Notes: generated by a model not told the origin, from the sequence alone. A stretch of 64,000 bases of DNA from Granulibacter bethesdensis (GCF_001889525.1 NZ_CP018192.1:2260501-2324500), one strand, 5' to 3'. Numbered from the stretch's first letter, positions 52,618-61,519 are shown. Numbers and translations are program-made.

Positions 52618-52683
52618 CGTGTTGCTGCCCGAGGATATCGTTTTTTTATTGATTGCACGACGTGGAGGCTGATCGGAACACCA

Positions 52684-52947
52684 ATGAAGGAGGGACTACA
52701 TATCGTTTATTTCGCGTGGCTTCGCGACCGGATCGGTCGTAATGAGGAACACGTGCCGTTACCTCCGGGTGTCGCGAATGTCGGTGGGCTGATCACCTGG
52801 CTGCGTGGACGCGGCAGGGATTACAAATCAGCGCTCGCCACTGAAAATCGCATCCGCTGTGCCGTCAATCATGAGGTTGCGGCGCTCGACACGCCCATCT
52901 CCCCGGGGGATGAGGTCGGGTTTTTCCCCCCGATCACAGGCGGATAA
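52684..52947 (+). CDS. moaD: Molybdopterin synthase small subunit
   Basis: Ubiquitin-like sulfur carrier. The 87-residue protein has HIVYFAWLRDRIGRNEEHVPLP, AVNHEVAALDTPISPGDEVGFFPPITGG, and ends in the diglycine that is thiocarboxylated. It is followed by moaE six bases later. Confidence 0.96.
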   Translation: MKEGLHIVYFAWLRDRIGRNEEHVPLPPGVANVGGLITWLRGRGRDYKSALATENRIRCAVNHEVAALDTPISPGDEVGFFPPITGG

Positions 52948-52953
52948 TCCCTT

Positions 52954-53442
52954 ATGATCCCCCTGCTCCCGCGTATTGCGGTTCAGGCTGATCCCTTTGA
53001 TATGACAAGGGAATATGAAGCACTGACCGCAGGACAGCGCCGGATCGGGGGGATCGGCAGCTTTGTCGGCGTGGTGCGCGGTGAAAGCGCCGGGCAGAGC
53101 GAACAGTTACAGGGCATGACCCTGGAACACTATCCCGGCATGACCGAAAAACAGATCCGCCGCATTGCCGAAGAAGCCATCCGGCGCTGGTCCCTACTGG
53201 GCTGCACCATTATCCACCGGATCGGCTACCTCCCTGCCGGTGCCCCTATCGTTCTGGTGATGACCGCCGCGCCGCACCGTGAGGCTGCGCTGGAATCGAC
53301 CTCCTTTCTGATCGACTGGCTGAAGACCAAGGCCCCGTTCTGGAAACAGGAGCATCTGGAAGACGGCACCACACGCTGGGTCGCAGCAAGGGATGAGGAC
53401 GAGATCGCCGCCGATCGCTGGAATATCATCAGCGCCTCTTGA
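52954..53442 (+). CDS. moaE: Molybdopterin synthase large subunit
   Basis: Catalytic subunit that uses MoaD-thiocarboxylate to insert the dithiolene sulfurs. The 162-residue protein has RIGGIGSFVGVVRGES, LEHYPGMTEKQIRRIAEEA, HRIGYLPAGAPIVLVMTAAPHREAALES and the conserved lysines in DWLKTKAPFWKQE. The stop codon lies within a CueR-type promoter for the next operon. Confidence 0.96.
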   Translation: MIPLLPRIAVQADPFDMTREYEALTAGQRRIGGIGSFVGVVRGESAGQSEQLQGMTLEHYPGMTEKQIRRIAEEAIRRWSLLGCTIIHRIGYLPAGAPIVLVMTAAPHREAALESTSFLIDWLKTKAPFWKQEHLEDGTTRWVAARDEDEIAADRWNIISAS

Positions 53443-53471
53443 CCTTCCAGTGCTGGAACCTTCCATTTTTC
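53438..53471 (+). promoter_or_regulatory. Predicted CueR-type promoter for copZ-copA-cueR
   Basis: The sequence CTTGACCTTCC begins at 53438, so TTGACC (-35) covers the moaE stop codon. It is followed by the perfect dyad TTCCAG-TG-CTGGAA (53445-53458) and an AT-rich -10-like CATTTT at 53464, giving the long 19-base spacer of MerR-family promoters. It closely resembles known CueR boxes, differing by one base fewer between the half-sites. copZ starts about 95 bases further on. Confidence 0.6.
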
Positions 53472-53557
53472 ATCCTGTTCCAGATCACACAGGGCCGTGA
53501 TGCCGGTCTGACAAGATCAATCTGACAACCTCTATCTGGCAAAGAAGGAAACGGCCG

Positions 53558-53764
53558 ATGACCCCAACCACCATCCTGTCGATCAAGGGCATGACCTGCG
53601 AAGGCTGCGTCAATGCCGTTCGCCGCATTCTGCTGGCTGTGCCGGGGGTTTCCGATGCTTCCGTAACCCTTGGGCGGGCAGAGATCAGCGGCGGCGAGGC
53701 CGCCAGCCTGATGGAAGCCGTGCGCGATGCGGGCTTCGGTGCCGAGATTCTCGCCACGGAGTAA
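53558..53764 (+). CDS. copZ: Copper chaperone CopZ (HMA domain)
   Basis: A 68-residue single heavy-metal-associated domain. LSIKGMTCEGCVNAVRRIL holds the metal cysteines Cys14 and Cys17, and the DAGFGAEIL end closes the fold. It would hand copper(I) to the adjacent P-type ATPase. It is six bases ahead of copA and probably the first gene of the copper operon. Confidence 0.92.
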   Translation: MTPTTILSIKGMTCEGCVNAVRRILLAVPGVSDASVTLGRAEISGGEAASLMEAVRDAGFGAEILATE

Positions 53765-53769
53765 CCCCG

Positions 53770-55956
53770 ATGCCGGTTGAAGCGATGCCATCCGGCCCCG
53801 CCCGGCAGGAGCTGGACATCACCGGCATGACCTGCGCCAGCTGCTCCGGTCGTGTGGAGCGGGCGCTGCGCAATGTCGAGGGCGTCAGCCGGGCGGTGGT
53901 CTCCCTTATCAGCCATCGCGCCCTGGTCGAAGGCTCGGCCCGGATCGAGACGCTGGTGGCGGCCGTGACCCGCTCCGGCTTTACCGCCACTCCACTGACG
54001 GGCGAGCGCGAACAGGAAGAACGGATCGAGCAACAGGCACGCAGAGCGACCCGACAGGAAGGGCTGCGTGTGCTGCTCTCCGCGCTGTTTACGGCGCCTT
54101 TGCTGCTGCCCATGCTTGGAGTACCTCTACCCGGGCTGCTGATGCTGGTGCTGGCAGGCATCGTCCAGATCGGTTTCGGATACCGTTTCTATATCGCTGC
54201 ATGGCGAGGCTTGCGGGCCGGAGCCGGCAATATGGACCAGCTGGTCGCCATCGGCACCAGCGCTGCTTTTCTCTACAGTACCGCCTCTGTGCTGGGCGGA
54301 GACAGTGAACACGGCTATTTCGATGCCTCCGCTGTCGTCATCAGCCTGATCCTGTTCGGGCGCTGGCTGGAAAGCCGGGCGCGGCAGGCCACTGGCTCCG
54401 CCACGCGCGCCCTTTCGGCCCTCCGCCCAGACACCGCACGGCTACAGGATGGCGATGGAGAGCGCATCGTTCCCGCGAGCCATCTGATGCCGGAAGATAT
54501 CGTGATCATCCGCCCCGGCGAACGCTTCGCCGCCGATGGGGAAGTCGTGTCCGGCCAGTCCGATGCGGATGAAAGCCTGCTGACCGGGGAAAGCCATCCG
54601 GTTCCCAAGTACCCCGGTGATTCCGTCATCGGCGGCGCTATGAACGGTTCCGGCCTTCTGCGGGTGCGTGTCACGGCCACTGTCAATGACGGCACACTGG
54701 CGCGTGTGATCTCGCTGGTGCGGGAGGCGGAAGCCAGCCGGGCCCCTGTACAGCGGCTGGTGGATCAGGTCGCCGCCATTTTCGTACCCGCCGTGGTGAC
54801 CATCGCCGTGCTGACATTTCTGGGGTGGTGGATCATCGGCCATGACGTTGCGAACGGGTTTCGCGCTGCCGTCTCCGTGCTGGTGATCGCCTGCCCTTGC
54901 GCGCTGGGACTGGCCACGCCCGCTGCCCTCATCACCGGCACCGGGATCGCCGCCAGACGCGGTATTCTGATCCGCGATGCCGCCAGTCTGGAACGAGCAG
55001 GCAGCATTGACACCGTGGCGCTGGATAAAACCGGCACGATCACGGAAGGCAAGCCGGTGCTGCATGAGATCATTCTACTGCCCTCCGCTCCGGTCGGCAT
55101 GGACAAAGCCACGATCCTGCGTCTGGCCGCCGCCGCCGAGTCGGGCAGTAACCATCCGCTGGCGCATGCCGTTCGCGAATCGGCCCTGGCCGGGGAAACA
55201 ACTCTTCCGGTGCCGGATTGCCTTCAGGAGCGTCCGGGGGAAGGCGTGATCGCCCATGTCGCCGATCATGAAATCGCCATCGGCAATGCAGCACTGTTCA
55301 TTCATCTGGACATCCCCGACAGCCCACAAGCCGTGGCCTTGGAACAGGAGACCCCATCCGCCATCCTGCGGGTTGCCATTGATCGCAGTCCTGCTGCGCT
55401 ATTACTGGCCGAAGATACGCTGCGCCCCGGTGCCGCTGCCGCAATCCGCCGCATTCACGCCACCGGCTGCACAGTGATGCTGCTGACCGGCGATACCGAA
55501 GCATCCGGCCACAAGGCGGCCAAAGCTGCGGGCATTGAACTGGTCGAAACCAGATTGCGCCCCGAAGACAAGGCCGCCCGGATCGCCGCGTGGCAAGCCA
55601 AAGGCCATGTGGTGGCCATGGTCGGCGACGGCGTCAACGATGCGCCGTCTCTGGCGCAGGCCGATCTCGGAATCGCCATTGGCACCGGAGCCGATGCGGC
55701 CCGCCATGCAGCCGGCGTTATCCTGATGCGACCGGAGCCGGGCCTGATTGCCGAAGCCATTTCACTCAGCCGCGCCACAAGGCGTAAAATCCGGCAAAAT
55801 CTGTTCTGGGCCTTTATCTATAATGCCATCGGTCTGCCCTTTGCGGCTCTGGGCCTGCTCAACCCTGTGATCGCGGGGGCAGCCATGGCCTTCTCGTCGG
55901 TCAGTGTGGTGGTCAATGCACTGCTGCTGAAACGCTGGAAGCCATCCTCTCTTTAA
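53770..55956 (+). CDS. copA: Copper-translocating P-type ATPase
   Basis: Exports copper(I) at the expense of ATP. The 728-residue protein has one N-terminal HMA domain (DITGMTCASC, Cys22 and Cys25), eight transmembrane helices, the ion-site VIACPCALGL (Cys375-Pro-Cys377), phosphorylation DKTGTITEGK (Asp419), the HP locus SGSNHPLAHAV, and GDGVNDAPSL. NAIGLPFAALGLLNP and MAFSSVSVVVNALLL in the last helices carry the N and the MxxSS ligands typical of Cu(I) ATPases. Order copZ-copA-cueR supports copper as substrate. Confidence 0.95.
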   Translation: MPVEAMPSGPARQELDITGMTCASCSGRVERALRNVEGVSRAVVSLISHRALVEGSARIETLVAAVTRSGFTATPLTGEREQEERIEQQARRATRQEGLRVLLSALFTAPLLLPMLGVPLPGLLMLVLAGIVQIGFGYRFYIAAWRGLRAGAGNMDQLVAIGTSAAFLYSTASVLGGDSEHGYFDASAVVISLILFGRWLESRARQATGSATRALSALRPDTARLQDGDGERIVPASHLMPEDIVIIRPGERFAADGEVVSGQSDADESLLTGESHPVPKYPGDSVIGGAMNGSGLLRVRVTATVNDGTLARVISLVREAEASRAPVQRLVDQVAAIFVPAVVTIAVLTFLGWWIIGHDVANGFRAAVSVLVIACPCALGLATPAALITGTGIAARRGILIRDAASLERAGSIDTVALDKTGTITEGKPVLHEIILLPSAPVGMDKATILRLAAAAESGSNHPLAHAVRESALAGETTLPVPDCLQERPGEGVIAHVADHEIAIGNAALFIHLDIPDSPQAVALEQETPSAILRVAIDRSPAALLLAEDTLRPGAAAAIRRIHATGCTVMLLTGDTEASGHKAAKAAGIELVETRLRPEDKAARIAAWQAKGHVVAMVGDGVNDAPSLAQADLGIAIGTGADAARHAAGVILMRPEPGLIAEAISLSRATRRKIRQNLFWAFIYNAIGLPFAALGLLNPVIAGAAMAFSSVSVVVNALLLKRWKPSSL

Positions 55957-55976
55957 GCTATCGGAGGATCATACAT

Positions 55977-56495
55977 TTGCCTGACGCACCGGAACCGGAT
56001 CACACGCACGATCATCGGGGTGGTCTTGCCATCGGCGAGGTCTCACGCCTGTCTGGTCTGCCTGCGAAAACCATCCGTTATTACGAGCAAGCCGGGCTGC
56101 TGCCACCTCCGTCTCGCAGCGATAATCAGTATCGCCGCTACCACCACGAGGTGCTGGAGCGTCTGCGTTTTCTGTCAGCCGCACGTGGGCTGGGCTTTCC
56201 ATTGCAGGAGCTGAAAATGCTGATGGCCCTGCGCTCAGACCCGCATCGGGCGAGTCGCGAAGTCAAATCACTGGCCCTGGAACATATTGATCGTCTGGAG
56301 GACGATATCGCTCGGCTTCAGACCATGCGAGACACGTTGCAGGGGCTGACGGCTGCTTGCCCGGGGGATGACTGCCCCGCCTGCACAATTCTGGATGCGC
56401 TCAACAGCGCGGGTATCCATACGCAGAACGGTGCGAGCACCAACGCGCCCGCACCGTTTTGTCAGACTGAGCCGGAAAGCCGGAACAATCAGTAA
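55977..56495 (+). CDS. cueR: CueR-like MerR family copper-responsive regulator
   Basis: A 172-residue MerR regulator. LAIGEVSRLSGLPAKTIRYYEQAGLLPPPSR is the DNA-binding winged helix. The metal loop CPGDDCPACTIL keeps the CueR spacing (Cys128 and Cys136) with an added Cys133. A start at TTG 55977 with GGAGG nine bases upstream gives an N-terminal extension with a His-rich DHTHDH (residues 8-13), not typical of CueR. Its end overlaps the convergent EF-hand gene by seven bases. Confidence 0.88.
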   Translation: MPDAPEPDHTHDHRGGLAIGEVSRLSGLPAKTIRYYEQAGLLPPPSRSDNQYRRYHHEVLERLRFLSAARGLGFPLQELKMLMALRSDPHRASREVKSLALEHIDRLEDDIARLQTMRDTLQGLTAACPGDDCPACTILDALNSAGIHTQNGASTNAPAPFCQTEPESRNNQ

Positions 56496-56920
56496 GCCAG
56501 CAGCGCCACCAAAGCGCGGCCATTCTCGGTGCTCAGCTCAGCCGGGCTCAGCGTGCCGTCATGATCCGGGTCGGCCTTCTTGAAATAGGCATCGACCAGC
56601 TTCAGCCATTCGGCCTTGTCCAGAGAACCGTCATGGTCGGGATCGAAGGCAGCCAAAGCCTTCTTGCCGAGGATGCCGGTCAGTTCGGACGCATCCAGCG
56701 TGCCTTCGTGATCAGTGTCCAGAGCCTCAAACTTCGCTTCAGCGGCCTTCTGAGCCTCTTCCAGGCTGACGGTGCCGTCATTGTCGGGGTCGAGGCGGCT
56801 CATCACCAGGCTGGTGTCATGCGGGGTCGCATCAACAGCAGCCATGGCAACATGGGACAGGCCCTGAGAAGTCAGGATGGACAGACCGAATACGGCGGTC
56901 ATCAGAACATTTTTGCGCAT
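56489..56920 (-). CDS. Exported EF-hand calcium-binding protein
   Basis: A 143-residue protein with a signal peptide (MTAVFGLSILTSQGLSHVAMA) and four EF-hand loops: DPDNDGTVSLEE (residues 44-55), DTDHEGTLDASE (68-79), DPDHDGSLDKAE (93-104) and DPDHDGTLSPAE (117-128). Three keep all ligands; the second has Glu for Asp at loop position 5-6. A periplasmic calcium or metal-binding role is likely. A CGGAG ribosome-binding site precedes the start. Seven bases overlap cueR. Confidence 0.88.
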   Translation of the reverse strand: MRKNVLMTAVFGLSILTSQGLSHVAMAAVDATPHDTSLVMSRLDPDNDGTVSLEEAQKAAEAKFEALDTDHEGTLDASELTGILGKKALAAFDPDHDGSLDKAEWLKLVDAYFKKADPDHDGTLSPAELSTENGRALVALLAY

Positions 56921-57068
56921 TATGTGAACTCCGATTGCACTTTATGCAATGAATAGGCCCCATAAATGCAGAACATGCAAGCAGATAATGTGCGACCCTT
57001 TAAAAAAGTCGCGCATACGACTTATGCAGCAGCAAGATGAGGGGGGAGGGAAAAAGCAGCCAGATCCG

Positions 57069-57983
57069 TCAGCGCGTAGGGCGCGGCGGCGTATGGGCGT
57101 AATCGTAGAAACCACGGCCTGTTTTACGGCCCAGCCACCCGGCTTCGACATATTTTACCAGCAGCGGACAAGGACGATATTTACTGTCGGAAAGACCGTC
57201 GTACAAAACCTGCATGATGGAAAGGCAGGTATCGAGGCCAATAAAATCCGCCAGTTCCAGCGGCCCCATTCTGTGGCTGGCCCCCAGCCGCATGGCAGTA
57301 TCAATTCCGCTGACGGTGGCCACGCCCTCGTAAAGCGCAAAAACCGCCTCGTTGATCATCGGCACCAGAATACGATTGACGATAAAGGCCGGGAAATCCT
57401 CGGCCACTGAAATGGTTTTATCCAGTCGCTGCGCCAGACCGCTGACAGCAGCAAAGGTCGCATCATCCGTCGCAATGCCGCGGATGATCTCCACCAGCTT
57501 CATCACCGGCACCGGATTCATGAAATGCAACCCGATGAATTTCTCCGGCCGGTCCGTACTCGCCCCCAACCGGGTGATCGAAATAGAGGACGTATTGGTG
57601 GCCAGAATACAGTCCGGCTTCATATGAGGCGCCAGAAGCTTGTAGAGCGCTTTTTTGGCCTCTTCCTTTTCGGTAATGGCCTCGACCACCAGATCGCAGT
57701 CACTGAGCCGATCATAACCGACCGCCGTGACGATACGCGTCAGCGCTGCAGCTTTCTGCTGCTCGGTGGTTAATCCAGCCTTGATCTGCCTATCCAGATT
57801 GACGCGAATCGTCGTCATGGCACCATCCAGAGCTTCCGCTCTGGTATCGGTCAGTACAACGTCGATCCCTGCCAGGGCGCAGACATGAGCAATTCCGTTG
57901 CCCATCAACCCTGCACCGACCACACCTATTTTTCGGATGGCATAAGATGCGGCTTCAGAAAGAGGCAAAGGCTCGACGCTCAT
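57069..57983 (-). CDS. hbd: 3-hydroxybutyryl-CoA dehydrogenase
   Basis: NAD(P)-dependent oxidation or reduction of 3-hydroxyacyl-CoA. The 304-residue protein has GVVGAGLMGNGIAHVCALAG (Rossmann), NTSSISITRLG, catalytic His in FIGLHFMNPVPVMKLVEI and the DFPAFIVNRILVPMINEA signature. The length fits a stand-alone enzyme without a hydratase domain. It is 124 bases downstream of etfA in the same direction, a common trio. Confidence 0.94.
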   Translation of the reverse strand: MSVEPLPLSEAASYAIRKIGVVGAGLMGNGIAHVCALAGIDVVLTDTRAEALDGAMTTIRVNLDRQIKAGLTTEQQKAAALTRIVTAVGYDRLSDCDLVVEAITEKEEAKKALYKLLAPHMKPDCILATNTSSISITRLGASTDRPEKFIGLHFMNPVPVMKLVEIIRGIATDDATFAAVSGLAQRLDKTISVAEDFPAFIVNRILVPMINEAVFALYEGVATVSGIDTAMRLGASHRMGPLELADFIGLDTCLSIMQVLYDGLSDSKYRPCPLLVKYVEAGWLGRKTGRGFYDYAHTPPRPTR

Positions 57984-58107
57984 GACGATATATTCCTGTC
58001 GCGGATCATGATGCCTGCCAATCCACGCAAAGGGGAGCATGGACCGACAAGCGTATCATCACCACGCAGCAAGGCACGATTCAACACGGGACGCAAAGAG
58101 GCTTTGA

Positions 58108-59037
58108 TCAGAGTGCTTTTTCAAGGGCGGGAAGCGCCTCGAACAAATCGCCGACATAACCGTAATCGGCCACCTGAAAGATCGGCGCATCCGGATCTTT
58201 GTTGATGGCGACAATGACCCGGCTGTCCTTCATCCCCGCCAGATGCTGGATGGCGCCGGAGATACCGACCGCGATATACAGTTCCGGGGCAACAATCTTG
58301 CCGGTCTGCCCGACCTGATAATCGTTTGGGGCATAACCCGCATCCACAGCGGCGCGGGATGCACCGACCGCAGCATTCAGCTTCCGGGCAACCCGGTCAA
58401 GCAGCTCGAAATTTTCGGCGTTCTGCATTCCCTTGCCGCCGGAAATCACGATCCGGGCGGAGCCGAGTTCCGGTCGTTCGCTGGCCGTCAGCGCCTCTGA
58501 CACGAAGCGGGAGCCGCCTTCGACCGGCGTGGTGGAAGCGGGAGCGATTTCTGCAGAACCACCCTCGGAGGGAACCGGTTCGAAACTGGCGGCGCGTACG
58601 GTGATGACCTTCACAGGGTCCGCCGAACGCACGGTTGCCAGCGCATTCCCTGCATAGATCGGTCGCACGAAAGTATCGGCCGATTCGACACCGCAAATGT
58701 CGCTGATCGGTTGCACATCCAGCAGCGCCGCCGCGCGGGGCAGCACATTCTTGCCGGTGGCGGAAGCCGGCGCAAGGATATGGGAATAATCCGGCGCCAA
58801 CGCCACCAGCAGAGCCGCCAGCGGCTCCGCCAGCGCATGGGCATAGGAAGGTGCATCGGCGGTCACGACGCGCGACACGCCGGGAATGGCGGCAGCCTGG
58901 GCAGCGACCGGCCCGACATCCTGCCCGGCGACCAGAATATGGAGGTCTCCGCCCAGTTTCCGGGCGGCGGCAATGGCGCTGCGGGTCGCCTGTTTCAGCG
59001 TGCGCCCGTCATGTTCAGCAAGAACCAGTGCAGTCAT
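58108..59037 (-). CDS. etfA: Electron transfer flavoprotein subunit alpha
   Basis: Binds FAD and passes electrons from acyl-CoA dehydrogenases to ETF-quinone oxidoreductase. The 309-residue protein has an N-terminal domain and the conserved FAD-binding C-terminal block [38 protein letters not shown]. It follows etfB by three bases. Confidence 0.97.
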   Translation of the reverse strand: MTALVLAEHDGRTLKQATRSAIAAARKLGGDLHILVAGQDVGPVAAQAAAIPGVSRVVTADAPSYAHALAEPLAALLVALAPDYSHILAPASATGKNVLPRAAALLDVQPISDICGVESADTFVRPIYAGNALATVRSADPVKVITVRAASFEPVPSEGGSAEIAPASTTPVEGGSRFVSEALTASERPELGSARIVISGGKGMQNAENFELLDRVARKLNAAVGASRAAVDAGYAPNDYQVGQTGKIVAPELYIAVGISGAIQHLAGMKDSRVIVAINKDPDAPIFQVADYGYVGDLFEALPALEKAL

Positions 59038-59040
59038 GAC

Positions 59041-59790
59041 TCAGATCACCTTCGCTTCGGTTTTCAGCTTCGACACCAGTTCATCAACAGAGCTCACTTT
59101 CACCCCTCCCTGACGCGGCGGCGGTTCCGCCACACGCAACACGGTCAGACGCGGGGATGCATCGACCCCGAGATCGGCCGGTGTCATGGTCTGTATCGGC
59201 TTCTTTTTCGCCTTCATAATGTTCGGGAGGCTGGCATAGCGCGGCTCATTCAGCCGCAGATCCGCCGTCACGACGGCCGGCAGGGAAAGTTGCACGGTCT
59301 GCGCGCCGCCATCAATTTCACGGGTGACGGTGATATCACCCTTTTCCACCGCAACAGCACTGGCAAACGTGCCCTGCGGCCAGCCGAGCAATGCCGCCAG
59401 CATCTGGCCGGTCGCATTCATGTCGTCATCAATGGCCTGCTTGCCCATGACGACCAGTCCCGGTTGTTCCTGTTGCACCAGAGCACGGAGGATCTTGGCG
59501 ACGCCCAGTGGCTCCACCGTCTCTTCGACCTGTACCAGAATACCACGATCAGCACCCATCGCCATACCGGTGCGCAACGTATCCTGTGCCTGTGCCGGAC
59601 CGACGGAAACGACGACGATTTCGGTAGCCACACCTTTTTCCTTCAGGCGCACGGCTTCCTCAACCGCGATTTCATCGAACGGATTCATCGACATTTTCAC
59701 ACCGGCCGTTTCAACCCCGGTGCCATCGGCCTTGACCCGAACCTGGACGTTGTAATCGACTACCCGTTTGACCGGGACGAGGATCTTCAT
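59041..59790 (-). CDS. etfB: Electron transfer flavoprotein subunit beta
   Basis: The 249-residue partner of EtfA, with [20 protein letters not shown] at the N terminus, [39 protein letters not shown] (AMP-binding) and the recognition loop [21 protein letters not shown]. The ATG at 59790 follows GGACGAGGA and matches the family start; the open frame extends upstream without support. Confidence 0.97.
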   Translation of the reverse strand: MKILVPVKRVVDYNVQVRVKADGTGVETAGVKMSMNPFDEIAVEEAVRLKEKGVATEIVVVSVGPAQAQDTLRTGMAMGADRGILVQVEETVEPLGVAKILRALVQQEQPGLVVMGKQAIDDDMNATGQMLAALLGWPQGTFASAVAVEKGDITVTREIDGGAQTVQLSLPAVVTADLRLNEPRYASLPNIMKAKKKPIQTMTPADLGVDASPRLTVLRVAEPPPRQGGVKVSSVDELVSKLKTEAKVI

Positions 59791-60014
59791 GGCGGTTCCC
59801 GCTGCGTTTGAATGTCCGGAGCCATGATGAGGCCATATTGACCGCCACCATGCCGAGCTGACCGCCCGGCGCATAAACCGGCGACCAGACAAGGCGGCAC
59901 GGCATTATTTCCCGGAACGGCGCTCTGGATATGCAAGCGGGTCGCAAGGCTGTCAAACCGCTTCCGTGCAGCCCTGTTCCGGAAAAACCGCTTCAGTCGC
60001 CTCGGCGCCGGATA

Positions 60015-60203
60015 TCAGCGCCAGACATTGAAGGCCAGCACACACAGCAGGATCGCAATCCCCTGAAATAAAATACGATAGCGCATCAGCTTGTTGGAAC
60101 GCTCCGGACTGCCGCCGGAACCGACAGAGCCGATACCGGCCACAAGCGTTCCCACAACCAGAGCCATGGAGATGACAAGCAGGATCAGGGCAATTGTATG
60201 CAT
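60015..60203 (-). CDS. HIG1-domain twin-transmembrane protein
   Basis: A 62-residue protein with two transmembrane helices (ALILLVISMALVVGTLVAGIG and FQGIAILLCVLAFNVW) joined by a Gly/Ser-rich loop and SNKLMRYRILFQ. The last block matches the HIG1 motif found in small alphaproteobacterial and mitochondrial respiratory-chain-associated proteins. A role in cytochrome oxidase assembly is therefore plausible but unproven. It lies alone between etfB and the dioxygenase gene, divergent from the latter. Confidence 0.72.
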   Translation of the reverse strand: MHTIALILLVISMALVVGTLVAGIGSVGSGGSPERSNKLMRYRILFQGIAILLCVLAFNVWR

Positions 60204-60375
60204 CCGAACCTCTTACCGCGACTCGGCCTGGCTGCCCATACAGGACTTGCATGCCCATCGGGAAATAAACACATGCCCTTGACGGCAGTGTTCCACTGTG
60301 TGCCAGCACCTGCCCGATTTTTATTGTGACCCGGCGTGGACACCCTGTCAGCGCCAGACCTGCCGAGTGCCCGCC

Positions 60376-61095
60376 ATGTTCGATGCCCTGACGACCCAGC
60401 TGCGTGAATCCGGATACGCCTTCGTCCGTTCAGAGTATGCCACATCCCTGCTATCCGCCTTTAATGATGGCGACAGAGCCGGACTCTCCGACTGGACAGC
60501 CTTCGCCGATAGCTGGAACAGGCTGGCCCTGGATACTTATATGGCCGATGGAGGGCGTTACCGCCGTCGGCGTCATGCCGTTTTCAGCATTCTGCCCGGC
60601 CATGCTGCTGAACGCGGCCCACATCAGCCGCATTATCAGGGGCTGGAATATAACCGCCTGAATGGCGGTATCGAGCGCTGGTTCGAACCGATGGAAGAGG
60701 CGGTCGCGTCCGGCCCCACCATGACCTGTATCCTGGATTTCTGCCGCACCCTGTTCGACAGCCTGATGCCGGAGACGGGATGGCATGTTGAAACCCATCA
60801 GTTCCGCATCGAGGCCACTGCAGATGGCGGAAAGCCGACACCGGAAGGGCTGCACCGGGACGGTGTGGATTACGTGCTGGTCCTGATGGTGCGGCGGGAC
60901 AACATTGCCAGCGGTGAGACCTCGATCCATGGCGAGGACGGAACGCTGCTGGGCAGTTTTACGCTGACCGAACCGCTGGACATGGCGCTGGTGCATGACA
61001 GGCGCGTCTATCACGGGGTGACGGCCGTGCAGGCGATTGACCCTGTCCTGCCTGCCTATCGCGATGTGTTGGTCGTAACCTTCCGCAAACGCTGA
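60376..61095 (+). CDS. 2OG-Fe dioxygenase family protein (PF10014-like)
   Basis: A 239-residue protein of the family that includes bacterial free-amino-acid hydroxylases such as isoleucine 4-hydroxylase. Visible marks: RRRRHAVFSILPGH, HQPHYQGLEYNRLNGGIERWFEPM, the HxD in EGLHRDGVDYVLVLMVRR (His160, Asp162) and the distal His213 in VYHGVTAV, followed by the RDVLVVTFRK end that binds 2-oxoglutarate. The substrate could be a free amino acid but is not settled. It has no partner gene next to it. Confidence 0.8.
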   Translation: MFDALTTQLRESGYAFVRSEYATSLLSAFNDGDRAGLSDWTAFADSWNRLALDTYMADGGRYRRRRHAVFSILPGHAAERGPHQPHYQGLEYNRLNGGIERWFEPMEEAVASGPTMTCILDFCRTLFDSLMPETGWHVETHQFRIEATADGGKPTPEGLHRDGVDYVLVLMVRRDNIASGETSIHGEDGTLLGSFTLTEPLDMALVHDRRVYHGVTAVQAIDPVLPAYRDVLVVTFRKR

Positions 61096-61105
61096 AAGCA
61101 CGCCA

Positions 61106-61432
61106 TCAGCGCGCCGCTTTTTCTGCATGGCGGAGAATCAACAGGGCCTTACGCAGACGCAGAATACCCCCGCGCACATGCCCCTGATCGCACAGATGCC
61201 GTCCCTGATCGGCAAGTTGCATCACATCAGACGGGGGAGCGCCGAGCACGAAATGCGCTTCCTGTCGGGCCAGCTTATGCTGCAACTGCTGGCAGTAATC
61301 CAGCGTATCGGAGGTAATCAACTGAGGCGCATCCGCCAGACCGGGTGTCACGCCACTCCCCAGCAGCACCACGAGCAGAGCGGCCCCCATGCAGGCACAG
61401 ATACATGATGGTATGCGGCTGTTCATGATCAT
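61106..61432 (-). CDS. Small exported or membrane-anchored protein, function unknown
   Basis: A 108-residue protein read from the ATG at 61432, chosen because GGGG lies six bases upstream. It begins with a hydrophobic segment (CICACMGAALLVVLLGSG) acting as signal or anchor, and the rest is helical and basic (GHVRGGILRLRKALLILRHAEKAAR). Cys47 and Cys81 lie outside the membrane. No family is recognised. It converges with the dioxygenase gene, 10 bases apart. Confidence 0.6.
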   Translation of the reverse strand: MIMNSRIPSCICACMGAALLVVLLGSGVTPGLADAPQLITSDTLDYCQQLQHKLARQEAHFVLGAPPSDVMQLADQGRHLCDQGHVRGGILRLRKALLILRHAEKAAR

Positions 61433-61440
61433 ATCATGCC

Positions 61441-61464
61441 CCATTCCACATGACCGTGGAATGG
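61441..61464. promoter_or_regulatory. Perfect 9-bp inverted repeat ahead of the small exported protein
   Basis: CCATTCCAC-ATGACC-GTGGAATGG is a perfect dyad in the leader of the gene starting at 61432. On that strand it ends just before the GGGG ribosome-binding site, so the hairpin could mask or expose the site, or be an operator. Confidence 0.45.
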
Positions 61465-61519
61465 GGGCCTGATGACAGGGTTTTAACCTTCCTCTGCCGA
61501 CCACCGGACGAAACAAAAA

